64,000 bases of DNA from Defluviicoccus sp. (GCA_028821395.1 JAPPGP010000222.1:31861-95860), one strand, 5' to 3'; shown: positions 52,655 to 60,346, numbered from the stretch's first letter. Numbers and translations: made by a program. Notes: a model not told the origin generated them from the letters alone.

Positions 52655-53594
52655 TGTGCATGCGCCGCTGGACGAGCTGGAACGGCCGTATCGTGCTGCG
52701 GGTGATCAGCCCCTGCGGTCTCAGGACCATCATCAGGATGAGAACCAGCCCGTAGACGATCAGCCGTTTCTCGTTCTCGAAATCGAGGAATTCGTAAACC
52801 GCGTCGTAGATCTGGTTCCACGGCGCGTGCTCGGTCCAGGAGAGCGGGATCAGCTCCATCGGATCGCGCAGCGCGCGCAGGAATTCCGGCAGCAGGGAGA
52901 GGAACATCGCCCCGAACAGGGGGCCCCAGTAGCTGAACCCGCCGCCGACGAGGACGAACATCAGGATCTCGACGCCGACCAGGATGTTGAACGTGACCGA
53001 ATCGACATAGGTCGAGTAGTGGGCGAACAGCGCGCCCGCGAGGCCGGCGATGAAGGCGCCGAGCCCGAAGGCGAACAGCTTGATGCGGACCACGTCGACG
53101 CCCATCACCTCGGCCGCCGTCTCGTCCTCGTGCACGGCGTCCATCGCGCGGCCGAGGCTGGAGCGTTCGAGGCGCGCGAAGAACACGACCAGCAGGGCGA
53201 TAATGCCGTAGATCCAGACCAGCGCGTCCTCCAGGAACGGTATGTTCTGAAAGCCCTGCGCGCCGCCGGTGTAGTCCCAGGTCAGGATGACGACCTGCAC
53301 GATCTCGGCGAAGCCGAGCGTCAGCAGCAGCAGATAGATTCCCCGGATGCGGAGCGCCGGGAAGCCGACGCCGATGCCGACCAGCCCGGCGACGACGCCG
53401 CCGAACAGGAGGCCGAGCGGGAACGGCAGGCCGAGCTTGGCGGTGACGATTCCCGCCGCATAGGCCCCCACCCCCATGAACCCGGCCTGGCCGAGCGAGA
53501 TCTGGCCGGTCTTGAACGGGACGTAGAAGCTGTATGCCGCGATCACGTGGATCCCGGCGAAGATCAGCACCGAGCGGATGTATTCGTCGATCAC
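52647..53594 (-). CDS. HAAT ABC importer permease, LivM-like, system 3
   Basis: A 315-residue permease with a GTG start. Stretches are FKTGQISLGQAGFMGVGAYAAGI, FPALRIRGIYLLLLTLGFAEIVQ and FVLVGGGFSYWGPLFGAMFL. It starts 16 bases after the LivH-like stop. Its C-terminal VLRPQGLI motif is typical. Confidence 0.9.
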   Translation of the reverse strand: MIDEYIRSVLIFAGIHVIAAYSFYVPFKTGQISLGQAGFMGVGAYAAGIVTAKLGLPFPLGLLFGGVVAGLVGIGVGFPALRIRGIYLLLLTLGFAEIVQVVILTWDYTGGAQGFQNIPFLEDALVWIYGIIALLVVFFARLERSSLGRAMDAVHEDETAAEVMGVDVVRIKLFAFGLGAFIAGLAGALFAHYSTYVDSVTFNILVGVEILMFVLVGGGFSYWGPLFGAMFLSLLPEFLRALRDPMELIPLSWTEHAPWNQIYDAVYEFLDFENEKRLIVYGLVLILMMVLRPQGLITRSTIRPFQLVQRRMHNA

Positions 53595-53610
53595 CGTGTC
53601 GCGCCCCGCC

Positions 53611-54486
53611 TCAGCCCGACTCGACGGTCCGCGTGCCGAACAGCCCGGTGGGCCGGTAGAGCAGCAGCAGGATCAGGATCACGAAGGTGAAGAAGTCGCG
53701 CACGCTGGTGCCCAGATAGCTCGCCGTCAGGATCTCGACCATGCCGAGCAGGATGCCGCCCACCATCGCGCCCGGCACGTTGCCGAGCCCGCCGAGCAGC
53801 ATGACGACCAGCGCCTTGACCGCCACCTCCAGCCCCATATGCGGGGTGATCGCGCTGTTCTTCACCCCGTCGAGGACGCCTGCGATCCCGGCGAGCGCCG
53901 AGGCGACGACGAAGGTGACGACGACCACGCGGTTCACGTCGACGCCGAGCAGCGCGGCGGTCTCGTGGCTCTCGGACGTCGCCCGGATCGCGCGGCCCAT
54001 CCGGGTCCGGTCGATGAACAGCCAGAGCGCCGCCATCGAGAGGAGCGCAATCGCCAGGATGAAGATCTGCACAGAGGAGATGGTGAGCGGCCCGATGCGG
54101 AAGAGGATCTGCTCGATGGTCTCGGGAAACGCGACCTGCTCGCCGCCGAAGATGTTGATGGCGAGGTTCTGCAGCACGATGGTCACGCCGATGGTGCTGA
54201 TCAGCGGCGCCAGCGGGTAGCCCTTGTCGACCGGCTGCACGGCGAAGCGGGCGATGACCCAGCCGACCAGCGCGGTGACCGCCATCGCTCCGGCGATGGC
54301 GACGTAGATGTTGGCGAAGGCGAACCACAGCACGACGTGCAGGCCGATGAACGCGCCCACCATGAAGACCTCGCCATGGGCGAAGTGCAGCAGCCGGAGC
54401 ACGCCGAAGATGAGCGTGTAGCCGATCGCGACCAGCGAGTAGGACGCGCCCAGCATCAGCCCGTTGATCAATTGCTGTCCCAGCAT
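53611..54486 (-). CDS. HAAT ABC importer permease, LivH-like, system 3
   Basis: A 291-residue permease starting MLGQQLINGLMLGASYSLVAIGYTLIFGVLRLLHFAHGEVFMVGAF, the classical LivH N-terminus, with VMLLGGLGNVPGAMVGGILL as the coupling loop. It is the first gene of system 3. The 104-base gap to the lipocalin-like gene upstream may hold the promoter of the block. Confidence 0.92.
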   Translation of the reverse strand: MLGQQLINGLMLGASYSLVAIGYTLIFGVLRLLHFAHGEVFMVGAFIGLHVVLWFAFANIYVAIAGAMAVTALVGWVIARFAVQPVDKGYPLAPLISTIGVTIVLQNLAINIFGGEQVAFPETIEQILFRIGPLTISSVQIFILAIALLSMAALWLFIDRTRMGRAIRATSESHETAALLGVDVNRVVVVTFVVASALAGIAGVLDGVKNSAITPHMGLEVAVKALVVMLLGGLGNVPGAMVGGILLGMVEILTASYLGTSVRDFFTFVILILLLLYRPTGLFGTRTVESG

Positions 54487-54590
54487 CGGCTTCCCGAGGA
54501 GGCTGCCGGAGTCCGGCGGCTCGCGGACCGGAGGAAAATCAGGCTATGGGTTTGCGCCTCCGGTGGCAACGCGGCCGGGGCGCGCGCCGC

Positions 54591-54962
54591 TCACGCCCGC
54601 TGCCAGACGATGTCCGCCTTCGAGCCCGGCCCGTAGGCGATGCTGGGCTCGGCGGTGAGCGTCATGGTGTCGCCGTCGAGGTCGACCCTGCGGCGCTGCC
54701 TGGTGCCGCGGAGATCGGCCCGCGAGCTCATCTCGATGGCGTGCAGGTTCTCCCCGTCGAGGCATTCGAGCCGGCCGCAATAGGTCAGATGGTCGACCCC
54801 GCCCGCGCCGTCCGGCCGCTCGACCGAGCACGACATGTGACCGTCGGCGGCGTAGAAGATGTAGCCCTTCGCCCCGCTCCACGGCCGCGACACCGTCCCG
54901 TCCGCGGCCGTGAGACGGTAATCGGCGAGCCGCCAAGTCCCCACCAGCTCCGCGCGCACCAT
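54591..54962 (-). CDS. Lipocalin-like domain protein
   Basis: A 123-residue protein with the lipocalin-like (PF13924-type) pattern LVGTWRLADYRLTAADGTVSRPW, GYIFYAADGHMSC and YGPGSKADIVWQRA at the end. There is no signal peptide, so it is probably cytoplasmic. Proteins of this type often occur beside catabolic genes as small-molecule binders. It is divergent from the AhpD-like gene. Confidence 0.75.
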   Translation of the reverse strand: MVRAELVGTWRLADYRLTAADGTVSRPWSGAKGYIFYAADGHMSCSVERPDGAGGVDHLTYCGRLECLDGENLHAIEMSSRADLRGTRQRRRVDLDGDTMTLTAEPSIAYGPGSKADIVWQRA

Positions 54963-55051
54963 CGCCCCCTCCCCTTCTCGTTGGCTGCCCCAGCCTATCC
55001 GCCCATCGCAGCGACCGCTATATTCCCGCGCCGAAACCGGGAGGTGTCGCC

Positions 55052-55651
55052 ATGCCGAGGATCACGCCGCGTGAGCGCCAGGACGCGCCGGAGCTGGAGG
55101 ACGTGTTCGCCCGCGCCGAACGGGCGCTCGGCTTCGTTCCCAACAGCTTCTTCGTCATGGCGCGATCGCCCGGGATGCTGCGCGCCTTCTCCCGCCTGTC
55201 GCGCGAGGTGATCGGGGTTCCCGGCAAGGCGCCGCTCGGCCTCAAGCGCATGCTCGCCTACATGGCGAGCCGCTCGGCCGGCTGCCAGTACTGCTCGGCC
55301 CACACGGCGAGCGCCGCGGTCGAAATCGACGGCGTGGAGGCGGAGAAGATCGAGGCGATCTTCGACTACGAGACCAGCCCGCTGTTCACCGACGCCGAGC
55401 GCGCGGCGCTGCGCATGGCGCAGTCGGCGGGCGCGGTCCCCAACGCGGTCACCGACCAGGACATGGACGCGCTCAAGCGCCATTTCGACGAGGACCAGAT
55501 CGTCGAGCTGGTGGGCGTCGTCTGCCTGTTCGGCTGGCTCAACCGCTGGAACGACACCATGGCGACCCCGCTGGAAGACCGCCCAGTCGCGTTCGGCGAG
55601 CGGCACCTCGCGCCGAGCGGCTGGGACCCGTCGAAGCATCTGGCCGGCTGA
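55052..55651 (+). CDS. Carboxymuconolactone decarboxylase / AhpD-like protein
   Basis: A 199-residue helical protein of the CMD/AhpD family. The redox-like motif GCQYCSAHT (CxxC then xxH) and the preceding KRMLAYMASRSAG are diagnostic. Such proteins act as alkylhydroperoxidases or decarboxylases. GGGAGGT ribosome site before the ATG. The NUDIX gene follows after 21 bases. Confidence 0.85.
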   Translation: MPRITPRERQDAPELEDVFARAERALGFVPNSFFVMARSPGMLRAFSRLSREVIGVPGKAPLGLKRMLAYMASRSAGCQYCSAHTASAAVEIDGVEAEKIEAIFDYETSPLFTDAERAALRMAQSAGAVPNAVTDQDMDALKRHFDEDQIVELVGVVCLFGWLNRWNDTMATPLEDRPVAFGERHLAPSGWDPSKHLAG

Positions 55652-55672
55652 CATGCAGGGCGGCGCGGCGGG

Positions 55673-56116
55673 ATGACCGGCGACCGGCTCTACCCCGACC
55701 GGCCGATCGTCGGCGTCGGCGTGGCGGTCTTCCGCGGCACCGACGTGCTGCTGATCAAGCGCGCCAAGCCGCCGATCTCCGACCGCTGGAGCATCCCGGG
55801 CGGCGCGCAGGAGATCGGCGAGACGGTGCGCGAGGCGGCGCTGCGCGAGGTCGCCGAGGAGACCGGGCTCGCGGTCGAGATCGTCGGCCTAGTCGACGTG
55901 GTCGACGGCATCACCCGCGACGCCGGGGGGCGGGCGAGATACCACTACACCCTGGTCGACTTCGCCGCCCGCTGGCTGTCCGGCGAGGCGCGCGCGGCGA
56001 GCGACGCGGCGGCGGTCCGCTGGGTCGCCCGCGACGCGCTCGCCGCCGTCCCGATGTGGGACGAGACAAGGCGGATCGTGGAGAGCGCGGCGGAGATGGT
56101 CGCCGCAGCGCGGTGA
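55673..56116 (+). CDS. NUDIX hydrolase
   Basis: A 147-residue NUDIX protein. The nudix box runs GGAQEIGETVREAALREVAEETG (in two pieces: GGAQEIGE and REVAEETG), with all expected glutamates. The start GVAVFRGTDVLLIKRAKPP is typical of ADP-ribose or nucleotide-sugar pyrophosphohydrolases. The transposon sits 17 bases after its stop. Confidence 0.88.
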   Translation: MTGDRLYPDRPIVGVGVAVFRGTDVLLIKRAKPPISDRWSIPGGAQEIGETVREAALREVAEETGLAVEIVGLVDVVDGITRDAGGRARYHYTLVDFAARWLSGEARAASDAAAVRWVARDALAAVPMWDETRRIVESAAEMVAAAR

Positions 56117-56125
56117 TCGAGGCAA

Positions 56126-56133
56126 AAAAGAAG
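56126..56133. repeat. Left target-site duplication of the IS1595-type transposon
   Basis: AAAAGAAG immediately precedes the left inverted repeat and is repeated exactly at 59131-59138. Eight bases is the typical duplication size of the IS1595 family. Confidence 0.92.
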
Positions 56134-56156
56134 GGGGATTATATACCAAAGTGCCA
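56134..56156. repeat. Left terminal inverted repeat
   Basis: 23 bases identical to the reverse complement of 59108-59130; the match ends at 56157 (inner) and 56133 (outer), defining the exact element boundary. Confidence 0.93.
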
Positions 56157-56192
56157 AGCTGGGCAGAGCGCTAGACGATTCTCAAAATTTGA

Positions 56193-56525
56193 TCATCCGT
56201 CCAGATCGTCGTCCCAAACAATTTCCCGAAAGCGGCAGGACAGACATTGTCGCATGAAGCCGCGCCGCGATCCGGATTCAACATGGACGATATGCCGGGT
56301 TCCACACCGGAAGCATCTCCAAATTTTCTCGGAAGGGTTGAGCGGTGGCGAAAGACTTGCTTCCAAGCCATTGAGGCCTTGCAGCACCGTTGCCGTATCG
56401 TCCGCCGAGTAAATCCGCAGATCGCCATACCCTTCCGGGAGATGGCGTCCGAAAGTGCGCTTTGTCAGCGAAATGAGGGCATGAGCCGTCAAGTCGATAG
56501 GGACGAGGATGAATCCCGATCCCAT
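56193..56525 (-). CDS. Transposon passenger: small zinc-ribbon-like protein
   Basis: A 110-residue uncharacterised protein. The N-terminal half (residues 5-60) has the pattern LTAHALISLTKRTFG; the C-terminal half has two CxxC pairs, WRCFRCGTRH and RQCLSCRFRE, a plausible zinc ribbon. It ends in an acidic tail (WDDDLDG). It lies 27 bases downstream of the 65-residue gene on the same strand, so they may be co-transcribed. Function unknown; nucleic-acid or protein binding through the zinc ribbon is possible. Confidence 0.6.
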   Translation of the reverse strand: MGSGFILVPIDLTAHALISLTKRTFGRHLPEGYGDLRIYSADDTATVLQGLNGLEASLSPPLNPSEKIWRCFRCGTRHIVHVESGSRRGFMRQCLSCRFREIVWDDDLDG

Positions 56526-56552
56526 GTCTGGTAAGGCCTTGATCGGGGTTGT

Positions 56553-56750
56553 CTATGCGTCGGGGTCTTCGACCACCCGCGCCGGATGGAACGCGGCCCG
56601 GATCACATCTTCCGGCGAAGCATCGAGGTGGAACTTCTCTTCGAGCTCCGCCTTCTTCGGCTGGTAGGTCTGCGGCTTCACCCGTACCGTCCGCTTGTTG
56701 AGCGGATGCGGGGCGCGTGCCTCGGTTTTGCTCTCGGTTTTCGCAGCCAC
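56553..56750 (-). CDS. Transposon passenger: 65-residue charged protein
   Basis: An uncharacterised 65-residue protein with a GTG start preceded by GGGAGGATTGCC, a strong ribosome site. The first half is basic and proline-rich (HPLNKRTVRVKPQTYQPKKAE), the second acidic (ASPEDVIRAAFHPARVVEDPDA). It has the size and bipartite charge of antitoxin-like or DNA-binding small proteins, but I recognise no family. It precedes the zinc-ribbon gene. Confidence 0.55.
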   Translation of the reverse strand: MAAKTESKTEARAPHPLNKRTVRVKPQTYQPKKAELEEKFHLDASPEDVIRAAFHPARVVEDPDA

Positions 56751-56845
56751 GGCAATCCTCCCGCCAGTTTGAGCCCCTGACAGAATACGGCAAAACGGTA
56801 CGAAAATGCTAGTTTATTCGGCGCCGCTCGCCCATACTCCTGCCC

Positions 56846-56971
56846 GTCACATTCATGCAGAGCCCGCATTGTCGGGTCCCCTGCTGAATATCAGAGCCCG
56901 TTCAGCGGCAGGGAGTAGCTACCCGGCCCGGGCGAATAGGCAGGCTTCAACGCTCTCTGCGTGAATGTGAC
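56846..56971. other. 126-bp stem-closed structured segment inside the transposon
   Basis: GTCACATTCATGCAGAG (56846-56862) and CTCTGCGTGAATGTGAC (56955-56971) are inverted complements over 17 bases with one mismatch. Between them lie further short hairpins (CCCG/CGGG near 56863-56875, GCTGAA/TTCAGC near 56883-56907). It sits in the gap between divergent passenger genes. It could be a structured RNA, a bidirectional regulatory element or a nested short mobile element; no flanking duplication was found. Confidence 0.55.
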
Positions 56972-57011
56972 ATGGCCCGGCACCCGCCGGGCTGGCACGC
57001 GGGAGGAACTC

Positions 57012-57443
57012 ATGCGCTCTCTGGCGATCACCATCTGTCTGCTGTTCGGACTGGCTTCGACGGCCGCCGCAAATGTCGCGAAGGACGAGCGTGGCTGGTT
57101 CTGTGGCACTTCCGAGGATTGGGAGCTTGCCTCGCTCCGGGCCGGATCGAAGGTCGTGATGAACAATTTCTTCTACGAGGAGAAGAGCAGCGCTGCGACG
57201 AACATGACGGTGCTGGCGATCAAGTATTCGGTAATCAACCGGTCCGGCGCCAAGTACCGGATGTCGAGCCAGTTTGTGGGCTATGACAAAGCTGGCATGG
57301 TGACGTTTGCGATCTCGGTGTCGCCGGTGTTTCAGTTGGTAACCGAAGGTGCCAGCACATCGGCAAACGACATCTACGTCGATGGTCCCGTTCTGGCCGG
57401 CACGGCGAAGATCTGCACTGCGTTCGCTGCCCAATCCATGTAG
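57012..57443 (+). CDS. Transposon passenger: secreted protein of unknown function
   Basis: A 143-residue protein with a clear signal peptide (MRSLAITICLLFGLASTAAA, cleaving near residue 20). The ATG at 57012 follows GGGAGGAA; the longer frame from 56961 overlaps the structured segment and is rejected. The mature part has two cysteines (WFCGTS and KICTAF), probably a disulfide, and a beta-rich pattern (KYRMSSQFVGYDKAGMVTFA). It is the only plus-strand gene of the element. Likely periplasmic; function unknown. Confidence 0.6.
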   Translation: MRSLAITICLLFGLASTAAANVAKDERGWFCGTSEDWELASLRAGSKVVMNNFFYEEKSSAATNMTVLAIKYSVINRSGAKYRMSSQFVGYDKAGMVTFAISVSPVFQLVTEGASTSANDIYVDGPVLAGTAKICTAFAAQSM

Positions 57444-57467
57444 GACGAGCTGACCAGAAACGTTTCT

Positions 57468-57794
57468 TCAGCGTCTCTTGACGGACTTGGGGCCACCGTG
57501 AACAGCGCAGAATTCTATCAGATCTTCGGAGAGCCACTTGTCGAATGACCGATGGAATCTGCCCGAAACTCCATTGCGACATCGCCGTCTCTTCGCGGTA
57601 AATCCCGCACAACGAGGTACGCCCTCGGTCTCTACCCACAGATGATATTGCTCGACCGTGGCATTGTGCGCCCGAGCGTAGAAACCCTCCGGGTCGGCGC
57701 GGAAACTGTCGACACTTGCCTGATCTCTTAGCTTCACAATTTCGAAGCCGCCCGCGCCGCGAACTTCGCCGTAATGGAGCACTCTAGCCGTCAT
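57468..57794 (-). CDS. Transposon passenger: small cysteine/histidine-rich protein
   Basis: A 108-residue protein. The C-terminal half has PRCAGFTAKRRRCRNGVSG and FCAVHGG, i.e. a C-x9-C ... C-x2-H arrangement that could bind zinc, as in short DUF5763-like proteins. The N-terminal half has EGFYARAHNATVEQYHLWVE. Start ATG overlaps the stop of the upstream 92-residue gene by four bases (ATGA), so translation is coupled through to the transposase. Function unknown. Confidence 0.6.
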   Translation of the reverse strand: MTARVLHYGEVRGAGGFEIVKLRDQASVDSFRADPEGFYARAHNATVEQYHLWVETEGVPRCAGFTAKRRRCRNGVSGRFHRSFDKWLSEDLIEFCAVHGGPKSVKRR

Positions 57795-58069
57795 AGGCGA
57801 CAGTTCAGAGTTTCCAGAACGCGGGTGAAGTCTGTTCTGAGCTTCGCCCCGGCCTCCCGGACGATGGTCGTATGGTCATACGTACCATCGGCGTTGACTG
57901 AGCAATCGACTTCTTGCGGCAGGAGAACCAATGGCCAGTGTTGCCCGCCATTGGTCGACGGGAATGCGAACAACTCGAAGGTGACGATGGCGGTGCGGTG
58001 ATCGGGAAACGCGATAGACGCAAGCCGAATCCCGATATTGTCACCCTTCCCAATGATTTCCTTGGTCAT
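57791..58069 (-). CDS. Transposon passenger: 92-residue protein coupled to the transposase
   Basis: An uncharacterised 92-residue protein with alternating hydrophobic strands (IGIRLASIAFPDHRTAIVTF) and a short C-terminal helix. Its ATG overlaps the transposase stop (ATGA, 58066-58069) and its own stop overlaps the next gene (57791-57794), giving a three-gene coupled unit. An imperfect hairpin (57863-57889) lies within the coding sequence. Function unknown. Confidence 0.6.
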   Translation of the reverse strand: MTKEIIGKGDNIGIRLASIAFPDHRTAIVTFELFAFPSTNGGQHWPLVLLPQEVDCSVNADGTYDHTTIVREAGAKLRTDFTRVLETLNCRL

Positions 58070-59046
58070 GACCGTGCTCCCGAGTCGAGCCCGTTATCCG
58101 CGATGAGATCGCTGTAACGCAGCCGCTTCCCGCTCATGCCAGCGACGATCCCGGTCATCTGGTCGAGGGTGTCTGCCTCCCGCTGATTATGGCGGGCGGC
58201 GAATTCCTGGCAATACCTGTCGAGGTGCTTCGGGCTGATCTTGTGGAAGGTGCCCTGATAGCCCCGTTTCAGCATCGACCAGAACGACTCCATGCCGTTC
58301 GTGTGGGCGTCGCCCCGGACGTATTCGCCGGCTGAGTGATTGACCGCCGCATGATCGAACGGCCCTTGCAGCGGCCCGTAGGCCGCGGCGTCATCGGTGT
58401 AGACCGTCGCGCCGAGCTCCGTGCGCTGCGCCACGAACCCGGCCAGATACGGCGCGCTTGTTCCCGGTACCGGAGTGGCGGCAATCTGATTGGTCTCGCG
58501 GTCCTTCGCGCCGACCACCGCCGTTTTTCCGACCGCGCCGCGTCCAGTGAGCGTTTTCCGCTTGGCATTGCTCATGTTCTTGCGCTTACCGCCGATATAG
58601 GTCTCGTCGGCCTCAACCGGGCCGGAGAACAGCGGCTGCCCCTGCTCGAATGCCTTGCGGAGGCGGTGCGCCAGATGCCACGCGCTCTTTTGCGTGATCT
58701 CCAGATCGCGATGCAGCTTCATGCTCGACACGCCTTTGAGGTTGGTCGTAACGAGATAGGCCGCGATCGCCCAGGTCTGATAGCCGAGCTTGGAAGACTG
58801 CATGACGGTGCCGGTCTTCACGCTGAACCGGGGCTTGCCGTCGCAGTCCCGGCAGCGGTGGGTCATCGTCTTGTGTTTGATGCCGGACTGGACGTCGAAC
58901 GATCCGCAACGCGGGCAGAACGGACCGTCCGGCCAGACCACCCCCTCGATCCACTCCCGGGCGGTTTCGTCGTCCGGAAACATCCGGACCAGCTTGGTCA
59001 GGCTGATACCTTCGCGGTGGCTCTTTCCGGGGGCTTTCTGTGCCAT
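58066..59046 (-). CDS. IS1595-family transposase
   Basis: A 326-residue transposase. An N-terminal zinc ribbon (CPRCGS and CRDCDGK) is followed by a helix-turn-helix-like region and the DDE-type core: EADETYIGGKRKN (first Asp), VYTDDAAAYGPL (second Asp) and HTNGMESFWSMLKRGYQGTFHKIS (third acidic region), then LDRYCQEFAARHN. This is the ISXO2-like layout. ATG at 59046 has GAGGAAG upstream; an in-frame GTG at 59067 is less likely. It reads from the right end inward and is coupled to the 92-residue passenger gene. Confidence 0.93.
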   Translation of the reverse strand: MAQKAPGKSHREGISLTKLVRMFPDDETAREWIEGVVWPDGPFCPRCGSFDVQSGIKHKTMTHRCRDCDGKPRFSVKTGTVMQSSKLGYQTWAIAAYLVTTNLKGVSSMKLHRDLEITQKSAWHLAHRLRKAFEQGQPLFSGPVEADETYIGGKRKNMSNAKRKTLTGRGAVGKTAVVGAKDRETNQIAATPVPGTSAPYLAGFVAQRTELGATVYTDDAAAYGPLQGPFDHAAVNHSAGEYVRGDAHTNGMESFWSMLKRGYQGTFHKISPKHLDRYCQEFAARHNQREADTLDQMTGIVAGMSGKRLRYSDLIADNGLDSGARS

Positions 59047-59107
59047 GACGATCTTCCTCTGTGGCACTTTAATGTAATCATTTCAGCCGTCCGGTTCAAG
59101 AAGAAAA

Positions 59108-59130
59108 TGGCACTTTGGTATATAATCCCC
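59108..59130. repeat. Right terminal inverted repeat
   Basis: 23 bases, perfect inverted match to 56134-56156; about 60 bases upstream of the transposase start, so it may overlap its promoter. Confidence 0.93.
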
Positions 59131-59138
59131 AAAAGAAG
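59131..59138. repeat. Right target-site duplication
   Basis: AAAAGAAG, identical to 56126-56133. Confidence 0.92.
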
Positions 59139-59157
59139 GGCGGCTCGCGCCGCCCTT
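59131..59157 (-). terminator. Porin terminator, U-tract interrupted by the transposon
   Basis: On the minus strand AAGGGCGGC (59149-59157 read in reverse) pairs with GCCGCCCTT (59136-59144) around a GCGA tetraloop, 50 bases after the porin stop. The following T-tract is now CTTTT before the element begins. Joining the two flanks reconstructs CTTTTTT, so the insertion shortened the run from six to four T and separated it from the native downstream DNA. Confidence 0.75.
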
Positions 59158-59206
59158 GAAAAGTGTCTCCGGGGCCGACGGAGTCGGTCCCGAAAAGCGT
59201 CCTGCG

Positions 59207-60346
59207 CTAGAACACAACGGTGATGCCGGTGCTCACGGCGGTGCCGGAATTTTCCGCTCCCGCCGCGTTTTCGGACCGGTTCACGAACAGGTTCGCGTCC
59301 AGGAACACGCCGGGGCCGAGCGTCCGCCGATAGGCAGCCTTGGCCGCGCTGTACATGTCGTCGGTGTTGGCGAACTCGCCATAGGACCCGACGAGGCTGA
59401 ACGCGTTCGCGCCCTGGGTGTAGCGCACGCCGGCCTCGGTGACGGAGCCCTCGAGGTCGATGCCGCCGCCGCCGACGCCGCTGGTGGTGCCCTGGTGCGC
59501 GGCCGCGACGCGGAATCCGCCGCCGAAATCGAGGCTGCCGGCGACGACCCACTCGTTCAGATCCTCGTCGCCCGCGGCGCCCTGCATAACGTTCACGCCG
59601 GCGCCGATGGAAACGCCGACCGCGCCGAACTTGCCGCTGTAGGCGATCGCGCCCGTCATGCCGTCATGGCGACTCGCGTCGACATCGTGGTTGACGTGGA
59701 AATCCTGGTCGGCGTACGGGGTGTAGGACACGCCGAGCTGGAAGCCGCTGAACTTGGGCGAGAGATAGCTGACCTTTTCCGAGTCGCCCCCGCCGCCATG
59801 CTCGCGGATGCGCGCATCGTGCAGCACGTGGAACCTGCCGCCGCCGGTTCCGACAGCGGAATTCACCCACTCCTGCGAGTTGAAGTGGAAGTTCTGGCCG
59901 ACGTTGGTCGCCCACGCGCCGGTCATCTTGGTCAGCATCTTCACCGCCGCGTTATCGGTGGCTCCGATGATGACGCTGCCGAACGAACCCGAGACCGTCA
60001 CGTAGACTTCGTCGATCTGGTCGTTGCCGTTGGCCGGGCTCGGCTTGCCGGCACTCGTGTGCGAGTTCCCTTCCAGCTCCGTGCGGACTTTGATGCTCAG
60101 CCCGTTGTCCAGCTTGGCGCTGCCGTTGAAGTGGATTTCGCTGTCGCTCCTGAGATCGACCGCGGGCGGATTGAGCACCTGAGCGCTGTTGATGTCGTCG
60201 TCGACGACGCCGCTCAGATGCGCGGTAAAGTAGCCGTTCACCGAAATGGACGGCTTCATCATCTTCTTGTCGGCCGCGACCGCGCCGCCCGCGATGAGTA
60301 CGCTCGCGGCGGCAATAGCCGTACCGGCCAATAGTTGCTTCTTCAT
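59207..60346 (-). CDS. Outer-membrane porin
   Basis: A 379-residue beta-barrel porin of the Rhodospirillales-like general porin type. Signal peptide MKKQLLAGTAIAAASVLIAG (cleaving near AVAA, residue 25). The mature protein starts with ISVNGYFTAHLSGVVDDD, a first barrel strand followed by an acidic turn, and ends in the aromatic C-terminal strand (GITVVF, terminal Phe) recognised by the BAM machinery. Glycine-rich extracellular loops (GGGGDSEK, SGVGGGGIDLEG) are evident. Probably the bulk porin for solute entry; monocistronic with its own terminator. Confidence 0.88.
   Translation of the reverse strand: MKKQLLAGTAIAAASVLIAGGAVAADKKMMKPSISVNGYFTAHLSGVVDDDINSAQVLNPPAVDLRSDSEIHFNGSAKLDNGLSIKVRTELEGNSHTSAGKPSPANGNDQIDEVYVTVSGSFGSVIIGATDNAAVKMLTKMTGAWATNVGQNFHFNSQEWVNSAVGTGGGRFHVLHDARIREHGGGGDSEKVSYLSPKFSGFQLGVSYTPYADQDFHVNHDVDASRHDGMTGAIAYSGKFGAVGVSIGAGVNVMQGAAGDEDLNEWVVAGSLDFGGGFRVAAAHQGTTSGVGGGGIDLEGSVTEAGVRYTQGANAFSLVGSYGEFANTDDMYSAAKAAYRRTLGPGVFLDANLFVNRSENAAGAENSGTAVSTGITVVF

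Larger units (their letters stand above)
56134..59130. mobile_element. IS1595-family transposon with passenger genes (2997 bp)
   Basis: The ends are perfect 23-bp inverted repeats (56134-56156 and 59108-59130) starting GGGGATTATATACC, flanked by perfect 8-bp duplications AAAAGAAG. It encodes an IS1595-type DDE transposase at the right end and five further uncharacterised genes. Members of this family carrying passenger genes are known. Perfect ends and duplications indicate a recent, probably still mobile insertion. The base composition appears less GC-rich than the flanks. It inserted between the NUDIX and porin genes, inside the U-tract of the porin terminator. Confidence 0.93.

Noticed and set aside
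56193..58069. Passenger genes as a classical toxin-antitoxin or known defence system
   Set aside because: None of the five proteins shows a recognisable toxin, nuclease or defence motif; size and pairing alone are not enough to name one.
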